From: Gymnothorax reevesii
Lineage: Eukaryota; Chordata; Actinopteri; Anguilliformes; Muraenidae
NCBI GenBank assembly: GCA_029721435.1
Contig: CM056576.1
Coordinates: 67,785,876-67,849,875 of the forward strand
DNA: 64,000 nt
Direction of reading: 5' to 3'
In this document: one piece after another, positions 1-11,016 of the stretch
Numbering within the stretch: position 1 is the stretch's first letter
How the letters are laid out: each line of letters starts with the position of its first letter
Translations under genes and position numbers: made by a program
The notes under the pieces: model-generated
Seen by the model: the letters and a program-made list of their open reading frames with translations, nothing else
Database searches by the model: none
What the model was told of the DNA's origin: nothing

Positions 1-920
1 CAAAATTTCACGCACGCACGCACACACGTACGACATACCACCACTAAAGACCCCGAGCATAGCATAAACCCATTGGGCCTTTTGGCCTAGCGGGAAAAAT
101 TGGAGCATCCTAGCTCGTAGAATAAGGGAGCTAGAGCTGTTTGAAGTTTTGGTGGCCAAACCGAGAATTGCAGCATGCCCAAAATCGAACTGGGGCTAGA
201 TCTTGGGCCCATATACATGCATATGAAATATAAAAAGGATCCTTTGAAAAGTGAAGGCAATATTGCAGTGAAACAAAATCTGTGCATTTGACAACCTTTG
301 ACCTCCATAAGCTTTAAATTTAGGTCAAATGAAAAACCCATTACAAACATGGTGAACCCTCGGCAGGACAACCTGCAGTAAAAATTTGAGCCTCTTTGCT
401 CATAGACTAAGGGAGCTAAAGCTGTTTGAAGTTTTGCAACAAAAGCCCTCTGGTGGCCAAACCGAGAATCGCAGCATGCCCAAAATCGAACTGGGCCTAG
501 ATCTTGGGCCCATATACATGCATATAAAATAGGAAAAGGATCCGTTGAGAACTGAGGGCGCTATTGCGCTGAAACAAAATCGGCACATTTTATGACCTTT
601 GACCTGTATAACCTTCAATAAGTAAAATCAAAAACCCATGACAAGTATGATGAACCCTTGGCAGAACATCCCACAGTAAAAATTTGAGCACCTTAGCTCA
701 TAGAATAAGGGAGCTCAAGCTGTTTGAAATTTTGCAGAAATAGGCCAAACCAAAATCGAACTCGGGCTAGATCTTGGGCCCATTTACTTGCATATAAAAT
801 ATGAAAAGGATCCATGGAAAACTGAAACCACGTAACGCATGCATGCACAGACAACAGACCACCACTAAAGACCCTAAGTACAGCATAAGCCCCTTGGGCC
901 TGTCAGCCAAGCAGGCTAAA
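1..920. repeat. Tandem repeat of about 290 bp, three copies, inside a larger duplication
   Basis: Three copies start near 104, 389 and 689. Each begins with GCTC(A/G)TAGA(A/C)TAAGGGAGCT and carries GGCCAAACC, AAAATCGAACT, TAGATCTTGGGCCCAT and GGATCC in the same order. The third copy is shorter. The flanks are also duplicated: ACCACTAAAGACCC with the following AGCATAA and TTGGGCC occurs at about 40-90 and again at 860-905. No coding potential is evident; the open frames across it are repeats of one another. It lies in the lpin1 intron downstream of the exon at 5604. Confidence 0.75.
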
Positions 921-1404
921 AACTGTAAGCAATGGTGCACTGCTAAAAAAAAAAAAAAAAAACAGTGACACACATCCATTATTTTTATTTAAAAAAATTT
1001 TTTTTTTAATAAATTTGGCATCTCCAATCCCACCTGAATCTGGAATGCTTAATTGGTGAACTATGTACAAGGCTTGCTCGTTTGCAACCCCTTGCTGCCA
1101 ATTCACGAGAATGAAGACAGTTCACGGCTCTCCTCCGAAGCACGGGCATGTCAGCCACTGCTTCTTATACACTCATTGGTTGAATCTTCGCAAGTTCAGA
1201 ACGAGGGCAGAAGATACCCGGACATGAGCAGACTGAGAATCTTCCTGACAAGCGCCTGTCTGGCCAGCAGGAGGTGCTTGAGCAACGAACAAAGCTATTT
1301 ATTTTTTTCCCTTTCCCGGCAGCCCCTTCCCAATTTCAAACCCTGTAGTGCGATGGCCAACTGTGCGCTACTCTGGAAAGTAGCTGCCAACCACTGCCGG
1401 TTGG

Positions 1405-1484
1405 TACGACCGGGGCTCAAATCCGCGACGTGATAGTCACTTCTGCTCTGCAACGCAGTGCCTTAACCAAGTGAGCCATCTAGC
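1405..1484 (-). mobile_element. tRNA-like head of a probable SINE
   Basis: On the minus strand from 1484 the sequence reads as a degenerate tRNA 5' half (GATGGCTCACTTGGTTAAG, an A-box-like motif). About 50 bp later comes GGATTTGAGCCCC, a B-box-like motif. The acceptor ends do not pair, so it is not a working tRNA gene; a tRNA-derived SINE is the likely explanation. The 3' limit of the element, somewhere down to about 1030, cannot be fixed. An oligo-T tract directly abuts its 5' end. Confidence 0.4.
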
Positions 1485-1916
1485 TTTTTTTTTTTAAAGA
1501 AATATTTTTATTACCATATTTTAATTTTTATTTTATTACCAGTCCCGAACCAATAACTCACACACATACACACAGACAGACGCACAAACACCAATCGGGA
1601 GAGGAGTGCAGGGGTTGCACAATAAAACTAAACAAGGATAACCTAGAGGTCAATTAAAAAAGTACACATAACAACCAGTCGACTCTAAAGCCAAAAGAGA
1701 AAAAAAAACATTTGAAAAAAGTGGTCCAGCTAACGAAGAAAAGAACCACAAAAAAAGAGAGAGAAAAAAAGGGGACAATGCTGGTACAGCTCCAGTACAT
1801 ACACCTGATTGATAGAGTTACAATCCCAGCAGCATTATTACAAAAACAAAATAATGTGATGCAACTACAAGAATTCTTATTGAGTCCAGGTGTTTCATTA
1901 AGGGACCCCAAGATTC

Positions 1917-4339
1917 TTACCATTTATGTTGACACTTTAAGTTATTAAATCGTAGTTTCTCCATATGAATAATTGAAACAAGGTCATGCAGCCAATTTTT
2001 AAAACAAGTTGGAGTATGTCTCTTCCAGCCTTTAAGGATAAGCTTTTTCGCAAGTATCGAGCCCAACAATAGACCTGTGTGGATGCGTGGAGGAAGAGAT
2101 AGGGAGTCCTCCGCACATCTAAAAATAGCCAAGTCTCCGTCTGGAGAGAGTGTCCAGCGATATACCACAGAAAAAACAGAAAAAACACTTGACCAAAATG
2201 AAAAGATTACTGAACAGTCCCAGAATGAATGAAGCAAAGTGGCATCATTTGATTTACATTTATCACAAACTGGAGAGACAGAAGGATAAAGCCTGTGTTG
2301 TGTAACCTTAGAATAATGGAAACGATGAATTACTTTGAACTGTAATAAGCTACGTATACTATTTATTGAGCACTTGTCAACACGAGAGAGTGCAATCTTC
2401 CATATTTTGTCAGGCAGTACAGCATTCATTTCTCTTTCCCATGCCTTCTTAATACAGGATGACGATTCACAATCATTTGAAAAAAAATTAACAAATTTAG
2501 AAATAAGTTTTTTTCTGTCTGGAGAAAGCGAAAACAAGTTTAGTGGAGTATGGCTCTCACAAATAGATTCAAAATTGGGGAATATTTTCCCTTACAAAAT
2601 GCCTGAGTTGCATATAACGAAAATAGATAGAATGTGGAAGGTCATACTTCTGACTTAATTGACCAAAAGAAGCACACTCTTTGTCTATATAAAGATCCTT
2701 TATAGATTTAAGCCGTTTTACCCTCCATGCAACAAATGTGCTGTCCAAAACTGCTGGGGCAAAGGCATGATTATGACAGATTGGTGTGTATGTTGATATA
2801 TTAGGAACTTAATAAACATACTTAATTTGATTTAGAATCTTAAGTGAATTTCTAACAACCAAACTGTGACTCACTGATTTTACAGACGCTGCCGTGTTGG
2901 TGAACAATAAAGAGGACAGTGAGGCATGAGTTTTTTTAAAGACATAATTTTGAATTTTATCCACAAAGAGACAGAATTTAGTGATTTATGGTCTGGAGAC
3001 CCCCCATTGCCAGTATACCATTGCCCAAGCATTAGCTGCCCAATAATAATCTTTAAATACTGGGAGACCCAGACCCCCGTCCAGAGTGGGTCTAAACAAA
3101 TGTTTTTTGGATAATTTGTGTTTTTTGTTACCCCAGATGAAATCTAAAACAATTGATTCTATTTTTTTAAAATAGTCAGCAGGTATAAATACAGGTAAAT
3201 TTTGAAAAAGATATAGAAATTTTGGTAAAGATACCATCTTTATGGCATTTACTCTACCCATCATGGACAGTGGCAGGGTCCTCCAGTATTCTATGATGCC
3301 TTTTAATTTGCCAATGGTTTCATCTAAATTCAGTTTGAGCAGCAATTTGGGATTTTTTGAGTCCAAGGTATGTAATATAATCCTGAACAATTTTCATTGG
3401 GCAATTTTATAAGGCTATATTTCCTCCAAATGGCATTAATTCACTTTTGGTATGATTTATCGTATAACCTGAAATTTTACTAAATGAGCTGATGTATTCT
3501 AAAAAATGAAAGATAACCTCTTTCGGGGTCCGTTATAGTGACTAGTAGATGATCCGCATACAAATTAACAAGACATTCTTCTCTACCGATTGGGATACCT
3601 TTAATATGGGGATGACTTCTTATCCCAATTGCAAGAGGCGCGCAGAAGGTGTTACTACGCCTGTCATTATAGTATGCACTTCCCACAGCATAGAAAAAGC
3701 CACGTTTGGATTTGCGTACCCGAACCCGAACTTATGTCACTGGTCATATAAACCTATATAAACCTATGCAAACAGGAAAAACGTGGAAGACTTTGGTCGC
3801 ATCTAACTACAGCGCCGAAAAATACCGTTGCCCACACTGAGTCTAGCTACAAATACTAACAGGAGTGGCAGCGCATCTGGCTGACTGGGAGGTCGCTCAA
3901 AGCTCGGAGAGGTACTAATCATCTCGTCTCATTTCATAGAAGAACATATTTCATTATGAAAGTACGGTGGACTGTTCCTTTAAGGGGAATGGTAAATCAT
4001 TGTAATCCAGTCCACAAAAGTGTTTCCAAATCCAAACCTCCTCAGAGTTTCTAATAGGTACGGCCATTCAATGGAATCAGAAGCTTTCTGAGCATCAAGT
4101 ATCAAGACTGCTGCTTTGGTGATGTCACCTCTGTCAGAATATATTATATTTAACAAATGCCTCACATTAAAAAAAGAAAGCCTGCCAGGAATGAATCCAG
4201 CTTGATCAAGATGGATAATTGATGCTATATGCTTATTTAATCTAGTGGCCAGCACTTTTGTAAAAATTTTATGAACAAGATTGAGGAGGGAGATGGGCCT
4301 GTGATTAGCGGGATCCGTGGGATCCTTTCCCTTTTTCAA
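1917..4339 (-). pseudogene. L1 ORF2 (reverse transcriptase) remnant
   Basis: The coding remnant of the L1 is broken by stop codons and frameshifts into at least four frames. The RT catalytic YADD box reads YADH, so the second catalytic aspartate is lost. The insertion at about 3640-3979 separates fingers/palm motifs from the YADD box. The last segment, ending at 1917 with a normal stop, retains the carboxy-terminal cysteine-histidine knuckle typical of L1 ORF2. It cannot make a working enzyme. Confidence 0.85.
3640..3979. mobile_element. Short interspersed insertion inside the L1 RT
   Basis: Sequence unrelated to the LINE begins near GCGCAGAAGGTGTTACTACG and ends at GGACTGTTCCTTTAAGGGG. LINE reading frame resumes on both sides. 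Read on the minus strand it starts TTAAAGGAACAGTCCACC, an end I associate with a common family of short non-autonomous fish repeats. No clear target duplication or inverted ends were recognised, so the class is left open. Confidence 0.5.
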
Positions 4340-4345
4340 TATATA

Positions 4346-5055
4346 GTATAGTATAGTAAATTATTACTATAAATACTAAATAATCTAACATGATCCAGTC
4401 TGATAAAACACTTGCTTTGCGGCTAGTCCAATTCACAGATAGTCAGTGGTCCATTTGAAGTGTTTATCTCGGCTGCAGTCACGTTACCACAAAGAGAGAT
4501 GCATAATAGACATAAATTGCCTGTAATGATTTTAACATCTCGTAATTAAGAAACTTATTAATTGGTATGAGTATTTCATTTGTTCGATAATGGTAACCTT
4601 CATAATAAATGTTCATGAAATTAGTAACAGTTGTAAACTTGTATTCAAAAATCAAATCAAAAGCATTTGGATGGCTACAAAATAGAAACAGAAGTATCTA
4701 TGAAGAATATGAAAGTAGCATCATAAAAGAAACAAAGAAAAACTCATTCGGATGATCTCCGTACACAGAAAAGGCAGTATCTGCACTCAGATTTGCAAAA
4801 ATTTTCCTCTATATGTGTCCCTACCAACTGACACATTAAAAAGTGTGTGCAAATTTAGCCTGATGGTGCCACTACAGGGAAAGCCATAGTGTCATCAGAA
4901 TTACTACATTTGCTCCTCTTCATCTAGTAAAGCCACATACTGGATATGCAATCAATCGGATGAAAATAGTGACCTCTAAAGCTGACATGATGGTGGACCA
5001 ACTGCCAATACTTCAAATGGTTAATACAATAATTAGCAAGGGTTGCTATGGTAGG
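4346..5055. other. Intronic sequence without recognised elements
   Basis: AT-rich lpin1 intron sequence. No open frame of interest, no terminal repeats and no similarity to the other repeats in this window were seen. Confidence 0.5.
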
Positions 5056-5064
5056 TTACACAAC

Positions 5065-5350
5065 TTCTTGTCCCCAAATTTTTCATCCCCATGGACTTTT
5101 TGTCTCCAGTGACTTTTTGTCCCGGATTTTTTGTCCCCTAATGATAACGTAAATGTGCCACCATTGTTCACAAAGGGAAGGACAGACAGATCACCATGTT
5201 ATAACTGTCTGGTACAGGGTTAGGGTTTTACTGCAGGAAGAGGGCAAAGCATTATTGGAGACAAACAATCTAGGGAAGCAGTGTCTGGGAACGATAAGTT
5301 CATGGGAACAAAAAGTCTGGGGACAAAAAGTAAGGGGACAAAGAGTCCTT
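5065..5350. repeat. Foldback repeat built of TTTTTGTCCCC motifs
   Basis: The left side contains repeated CTTGTCCCC / ACTTTTTGTC(T/C)CC motifs (about 5068-5145). The right side carries the inverse GGGGACAAAAAGT motifs (about 5307-5345). The 160-bp centre looks unique. The arrangement suggests a small foldback element or MITE whose ends are themselves tandem arrays. It ends about 250 bp from the lpin1 exon at 5604. Confidence 0.5.
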
Positions 5351-5603
5351 GAGCCACCATGGAGATGCTAAACCATTTATCTCCTGTCAGCCATTCAATT
5401 TACCACAGATTTTTGGCACAAACCAAGCAGACAAAGTTCAAAGACCACTAGTAACACAATGCCCAGGTTTTTTTTTCAGCCTTGCCTTGGCCCTTGCTCA
5501 ATAAACCAAAGAGGAGCCATCGGAATGTGTATCATCATCATCCTTTCAATCCTTTGAAAATAACAATATAATTCTTATATGCGACTACCAAATTTGTACT
5601 TAC

Positions 5604-5690
5604 TGGCTAACATTATGAAAGAGGCGGGCAATACCCTGGTGTGTCCAGTCTTTACCCAGCGTTGGCAAAATGTGGCCAAGAGTGTCCGAC
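5604..5690 (-). CDS. lpin1: lpin1 exon following the catalytic motif
   Basis: The 87-bp exon encodes [19 protein letters not shown] followed by IARLFHNVS. It is nearly identical to human lipin-1 [19 protein letters not shown], whereas lipin-2 and lipin-3 begin SDALG with LPQLGK. This gives the best support for the lipin-1 paralog. The acceptor is GTTCCTGCAG|G after a CT-rich tract, with one base finishing the arginine codon split from the previous exon. The donor is CA|GTAAGT, phase 2. The next exon (NGYKFLYCSARAIG...) was looked for between 1 and 5603 and not found, so it lies outside the window. Confidence 0.96.
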
Positions 5691-6710
5691 CTGCAGGAAC
5701 AGAGAGAAGATATGGATCCATATCTTTGGGTTTGAACCATCTCATTGGTCATGGTAGATGTCATTGGGCGTAACTGTATACTTTTCCTTCAGTTCTTTGA
5801 AGCAGGAATTCAACAATGAATCAAATGATCAAGCTTAAAGCTGTAAAACAGGGGTTCCTATGGCCACTATTACATTACAAGAGGGAAATGAATAAGCCTA
5901 CTTTGTCCAAGGATGTCAGTATGTCAGCAGTGGTGGAAAAGAACAACATCACATTGGTTTTGTACTCTGGGAACTCAAATGTCCTCACACCCTGGGTTCT
6001 CCTGCCTTTGCCTCTGATCGAGACTCCAGCCTCAGGTCAGGAATTAGTCCCTGGGAGCATTATGGTTGCCAAGTGCTCCTGAATAACCTGCAGTGGGTCA
6101 ACTACAAAGGACCGATTACCATAGGAAGCTTAGAAAAGTTAACTTTATACTGACACCTAGTCATTCAATATCTTATTCATGAGTCATGGGCATTAATATA
6201 AATTTGATCTTTCCTCTCTACTGTAACAACTTCTTTGATGATGGAACTTTGCTTCAGGGATTTGCTTCTATCCAACCAGAAAAGCATGAGTTAGGCTTAG
6301 TTGTCATACTGGGTGATTTTGCCTGACTAAAATTTGCCCTGACTAGCCCACATAGAGTCTTGACTTCAACCTCATTAAACACCATTATTGAGACTGAGCG
6401 CTCTGCTTGGGGGCGCTGTGATGCAGAAAAAGGAAAACTCTTGGAGGCATAATCTTCAGATGCACAGCTTACATGACAGCAAGATTTACTCTCACATGGA
6501 CCTGGATTACAATCTTGAATGTTGTAATAATGGGAAATACTGGGTGCATCAGAAGTCCTCAGGTCAGCCAACAAACTAAGTGACTTAACTGTGATTGTGA
6601 TGGGAGCAACTGTTGTCAATGTTTCCACCCATTTGGTTAGCAGCGGGCCTCCAAGGCAACCCTTTCTCTTAGCAAACTAACCACGCCACTGTTGTTTATC
6701 TTAACACAAA
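5691..6710. other. Intronic sequence without recognised elements
   Basis: lpin1 intron immediately upstream of the exon at 5604-5690. Short open frames occur on both strands, but none resembles a known family and none has splice-site support. Nothing else was recognised. Confidence 0.5.
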
Positions 6711-8394
6711 CCCAAATTGAAGACCTGTGTGCAAGAAGTACCAAAGTCAGGCACACACATATATTTGCCCCCTTCCTGATTTCTTTTTTTTTTTTTGCAT
6801 ATTTGTCAGATTTAAATGTTTCAGATCATCAAACAAATTTTAATATTAGACAAAGATTAAATACAAAATGCAGTTTTTTCATTTCACTTTTTTTCACTTA
6901 TTGAGGGGAAAAAGGCTATCCCAACCTACTTGGCCCTATGTGAAAAAGTAATCGCCCCCTAAACCTAATAACTGGTTGAGGCACCCTCGGCGACAACAAC
7001 TGCAATCAAGCGTTTGTGATAACTGGCAGTGAGTCTTTCACATCGCCGTGGAGGAATTTTGGCCCACTCTTCTTTGCAGAATTGATTTAATTTAGCCACA
7101 TTGGAGAGTTTTGGAGCATGAACGGCCTGTTTAAGGTCATGCCACAGCATCTCAATCGGATATAAGTCCGGACGTTGACTAGGCCACTCTAAAACCTTCA
7201 TTTAGTTTTTTTAAGCCATACAAGTGAACTTGCTGGTGTGTTTCGGATCATTGTCCTACTGCATAACCCAAGTGCGCTTGAGCTTGAGGTCACAAACTGA
7301 TGGTCAGACATTCTCCTTTACGATTATCTGGTAGAGAGCTGAATTCATGGTTCCATAAATTACGGCAAGTCGTCCAGGACCTGAAGCAACAAAGCAGCCC
7401 CAGACCATCACATTACCACCACCATGCTTGACTGTTGGTATGATGTTCTTTATATGAAATGCTGTTTTAGTTTTATGCATGGCCAGATCCAGGGGGGTGC
7501 AGGGTTGGGCTACGCCCTGCCAAATTTTTGCCGCACCTCCCCAGCTCCTGACTTACTGATGTATACTTTAGCCAATTGAATGTGTGCTTCAGCCAAAATA
7601 TAAGATCGTTCAATCAGTTAATAGCATTTTTCAAATGGATTTTCTTGATCTTTCTGATTTGCTGGTTGAATATTGGCAACAAAGTCTGTAGCTCCACCTC
7701 CAAAGTCACTGATAAAACTGATATCAACCAGATAACTGTCAGGCATTTTGGATAGTGATTTCATTAACTTTTGATTGTACAATTAGTTTCTTCTATTAAA
7801 CACTAATATTTCATACCTTAATTTAAGCATATACCTTTATTTGTACTCTTCATATTTCATCGTCGACATTGTCTTTCAGTTAACATAAATATGTAAGCTA
7901 GTCCTGTTAGCTTGGTTATCTCCAACCACTTTTTTCTTATTTGCATAAGAGTTTGTTTAAAGGAAAAAAGAAAAAAATCATGCATCCATTTATTATCACC
8001 AAAGAATCTACGTACTAGCTCAGACACATCGAGTGCAAGACCTACTTAAGAGCCCGCTAGAGTCAGCCTTTCTTCCTCTCATGGTGCGAAGAATAATGCT
8101 ACTGCGGGTGCTAGTCAGCGAACATGGTCTTAATGAAATGGCTCCGATGCAGTCAATGTTAAAGACGTGCCCCATGCGGTTATTTCGCCAAGATCCTCGG
8201 GCATTCAACTCAAGTTGGTACCACTCTCGACCATGGTTAGAGTACTCAGTAAAAATATATAGATGCATATTTCTGCTTCCCCAGTCAAAAGTTTGCAGCT
8301 AAGAATGACAAAGACATCATGTTGACTAGACGAGGTTTCACTAATTGGAAAACGGAATTAGAGTCTGACTGGGGATTCAGTTGACTTGTCTCTA

Positions 8395-8500
8395 GCGTAG
8401 TGGTTCTCAAACTTGGTCCTGGGGGACCTCTGTCACTGTGTATGCTGGTTTTAATTGCAACCACAAATGCAACCCTAGAATTCAATTAAGCTGTTGATTT
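8395..8500 (+). repeat. Dispersed repeat segment (GTGGTTCTCAAACTTGGTCC type)
   Basis: The stretch beginning TAGTGGTTCTCAAACTTGG and continuing with CCTGGGGGACC and TGGTTTTAATTGCAACC resembles a widespread vertebrate repeat start. I did not find the other end, so class and extent are open. It lies inside the hAT element. Confidence 0.35.
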
Positions 8501-9199
8501 GTTTCAGTTAGTTGGATTTTTTTTACCCTCCAACTTCACGTTATGAGAGAAATGCTATGCCTGCCATGGGAAATGAAAGCCCTAGGTCCATATTATGTTT
8601 ACAATGCTGCAATACAAGTAATTCCACAAGGTCTAATAAATTTCCTAATCCAAGTCATACAAAAGTAAATTATTGAGCCCCAATAGGTTACTTCACACAT
8701 GCTTAAAGTTCTGCTTTTTTAAATAAATATAAACACAAAACAGGTGTGGGTCATTGTCAATTGCTCTGCCTTCTAACACCTCATTATCAAATAAATGGTT
8801 CAATTTAGTGACCATTCATCAATAATTATACTAATCAAGAGCCTTATGATATTTGAAAGTTATTGGTACATCTGTTTAAATTTCTCTCTTCTTATTCTGC
8901 AGTTTCCCATATAGCATTATATGAATATGAAACTTTAATCGTTCATAGCATTATTGAAACCTAAGTAAAGTTGGTGTTGCTTCAGATTAAAAGCAAATAT
9001 GACCATGCTGATACACTGGGGTTTTGCATTAAAAGTGACGGGTGCAACATAGAAAATCTATGAGTTTTTTAAATGTAATTCTGTCCTTCTACTTTCACTT
9101 CACTGGCACTTACACTTAGCACTCTCCTCCTCTGGTGGTGTGTACCTACTCTTTTTTTTACTTGCGGTTCTTCTTTATAGCTTGCAGTGCTTTCATCAT

Positions 9200-9250
9200 T
9201 TAGTAAGTCGCTTTGGGTAATAAGGTCTGCTACATGGAAATGGAAATGTA
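9200..9250 (+). repeat. L2-type LINE/SINE 3' tail
   Basis: TAGTAAGTCGCTTTGGGTAA and TAAGGTCTGCTACATGG match the conserved 3' tail hairpin of UnaL2-like LINEs and the SINEs that borrow it (canonical GTAAGTCGCTTTGGATAAA). It is followed by a short GGAAATGGAAATG repeat. The body upstream is not recognisable. Confidence 0.5.
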
Positions 9251-10952
9251 CTAACAAATACTAAACATTTTGAATAAGAAATGGCACAGTTTTTTTTTGC
9301 TTGAGTGTATGAGTGTGTGGAGGAATAGTTTTTTTTTTGGGGGGGGGGTTAAGCCTCAGTATACCGTCAACTAGAAACTAGACCACCACTGTGAACCACT
9401 ACACCCCCCAGAAATTTTCACTGCACCCCCCAGTCAAAGCAGGCTGCATCCGGCCCTGGTTTTACGCCAGATGTAATGGCATGCACACCTTCCAAAAAGT
9501 TAAACTTTTGTCCCATCGGTCCTCTAAATATTTTCCCAAAAGACTTGGGGGTGATCAAGATGTTTTTGGCAAATGTGAGACAAGTCTTTGTGTTCTTTCT
9601 GGTCAGCAGTGCTTTTGGCCTTGGAACTCTCCCATGGATGCCATTTTTCCCCAGTCTCTTTCTTATCATTGAATCATGAACACTAACTTTAACTGAGGCA
9701 AGTGAGGCCTGCAGTGCTTTATATCTTGTTCTAGGTTCTTTAATCACTTCCTGGATGAGTTGTCGATGTGCTCTTGGAGTAGGCCGGCCACTCCTGGGAG
9801 GGGTCACCACTGTTTTCTCCATTTGTGGATAATGGCTCTCACTGTGGTTCGCTGGAGTCCCAAAGCCTTAGAAATGGCCTTGTTACCCTTTTCAGACTGA
9901 TAGATGTCAATGACTTTGTTTCTCATCTGTTCTTGAAGTTTTTTGAATCACTGCATGATGAGTTGCTTTATGCAATCTTTTAGCCAACTTCACTTTGTCA
10001 GACAGGTTCTATTTAAGTGACTTCCTGATTCAACAGGTCTGGCAGTAATCAAGCCTGGGTGTGGCAGTGAAATTGAACTCAAAAAATGTGGTTAATCACA
10101 GTTAATTCATGATTTAACCAGGAGGGGCAATTACTTTTTCACATGGAGCTGGGTAGGTCTGGATAGCTTTTTTCCCTCAATAAATGAAATCATCATTTAA
10201 AAACTGCATTTTGTATTTATTCAGGTTATCTTTGTCTAATAGTAAAATTTGTTTGATGATCTGAAACATTTAGGTTTGACAAATATGCAAAAAAAAAAGA
10301 AAAAAAGAAATCAGGAAGCGGGCAAATACTTTTTCATGACACTATATATCTGCAACACATTTTGAAAACCTTGACCCCCAAAATCAAAAAAGTGTTATTC
10401 AGTGACTTAGGTACTTCTTGCACACAGGTCTTCAATTTCCTCTACCTGTGCTGCTGCTTTTATTGGCCGAGCCCATGCAGACCACTTTTTCATAAAAAAG
10501 GAGTCACACCTTGAAAAAATCCAAATACTTTACCTTTAAGGCCCAGTCACACAGCCGATCACGCACGAATCACTCACAAATCACGCACAGATTGGGTTTG
10601 TGCGTGCTTGTGCGTTGAGAAATTGACCAATTTTTCGGGGTGTCGGGGGTAGAAATCTCGGACGAATCACGCATGAATCGCGCATGAACCACGCATGTAT
10701 CACTTACAATCACTGACATATCGCGCACGTCGACGCATAATAGCAAACACGGTGCAGTATTCCACGAACATTCGACGCACACCCGACGCATGAATCACCG
10801 GCGGAGCACGTCCAAACACGAACGCTTCACGTACATTCCACGTACAAGCACTTTCGTTCCGCGCATGTTGACGCATGCGCCACGGATGAATCACTGACGG
10901 ATCACGCACGAAAAACGCACCTCCGGCGTCACTATCGCTTCGGTTCAGCGCA

Positions 10953-10960
10953 TATAAAAA
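10953..10960 (+). promoter_or_regulatory. TATA box of the Harbinger MADF gene
   Basis: TATAAAAA lies 57 bp upstream of the ATG at 11017 in GC-richer surroundings. Spacing fits transcription starting near 10985 with a short leader. Confidence 0.75.
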
Positions 10961-11016
10961 GCGGTGAACGACGGGAGTTCCTCAGTACCTTTCGCCAATC
11001 AAGAACACTTCAAGAG

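Larger units (their letters stand above)
1640..4345 (-). mobile_element. L1-type LINE, 5'-truncated and decayed
   Basis: This is a minus-strand non-LTR retrotransposon with pieces in the expected order. An RT start with RPISLLN and DQAGFIPGR is at 4339-3980. The YAD(D) region is at about 3640-3480. A post-RT region with LPKFLYLF and FIWG is at 3390-2986. A C-terminal segment with a CCHC-like CDKC...H...C knuckle is at 2537-1917. The first half of ORF2 and all of ORF1 are missing, as expected for truncated LINE insertions. The element lies in the same orientation as lpin1. A 340-bp unrelated insertion interrupts the RT. Confidence 0.85.
7478..9458. mobile_element. Non-autonomous hAT element with 8-bp target duplication
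   Basis: The left end reads CATGGCCAGATCCAGGGGGG and the right end, inverted, reads CAGGGCCGGATGCAG followed by GGGGGGTGCAG. The flanks are GTTTTATG (7470-7477) and GTTTTACG (9459-9466), an 8-bp duplication with one later change. Length is 1981 bp. No transposase was recognised inside. It carries other repeats: a TAGTGGTTCTCAAACTTGG segment near 8399 and a LINE/SINE-type tail near 9203. Confidence 0.85.
6962..9965 (-). pseudogene. Tc1 transposase remnant (two parts)
   Basis: The amino-terminal part lies at 9965-9467: a helix-turn-helix region with SKALG-type sequence, then PRSGRPTPRAH and KRLGKNGIHGR. The carboxy-terminal part lies at about 7477-6965 and contains WPSQRPDLYPIEMLWHDLK, the end of the DDE/D domain, where the family normally has SPDLNPIE. 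Between them lies the inserted hAT element. Stop codons and frameshifts occur in both parts, so it is inactive. Confidence 0.8.
6752..10345 (-). mobile_element. Tc1-type transposon, decayed, split by a hAT insertion
   Basis: Long terminal inverted repeats of about 200 bp flank the element. The left reads TTTGCCCCCTTCCTGATTTC... and the right ends ...GAAATCAGGAAG and GGGCAAATACTTTTTCATG, both containing ATCATCAAACAAATTTTA or its complement. The interior on the minus strand encodes Tc1 transposase pieces. The hAT element at 7478-9458 sits inside it. A 220-bp MITE at 34914-35134 carries the same ends. Confidence 0.85.
6714..10438. repeat. Inverted repeat outside the Tc1 ends
   Basis: A 36-bp sequence at 6714-6749 (AAATTGAAGACCTGTGTGCA...) recurs inverted at 10403-10438 with a single mismatch. 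It lies just outside the Tc1 terminal repeats on both sides, with unrelated sequence in between on the right side. It is not a target duplication, because the copies are inverted. Confidence 0.7.

Noticed and set aside
1405..1484. Functional tRNA gene
   Set aside because: A- and B-box-like motifs are present, but the acceptor arms do not pair; a SINE head explains it better.
6254..6628. 124-codon minus-strand open frame near the lpin1 exon
   Set aside because: No similarity to the lipin region expected there, no flanking splice sites in phase, composition unremarkable.
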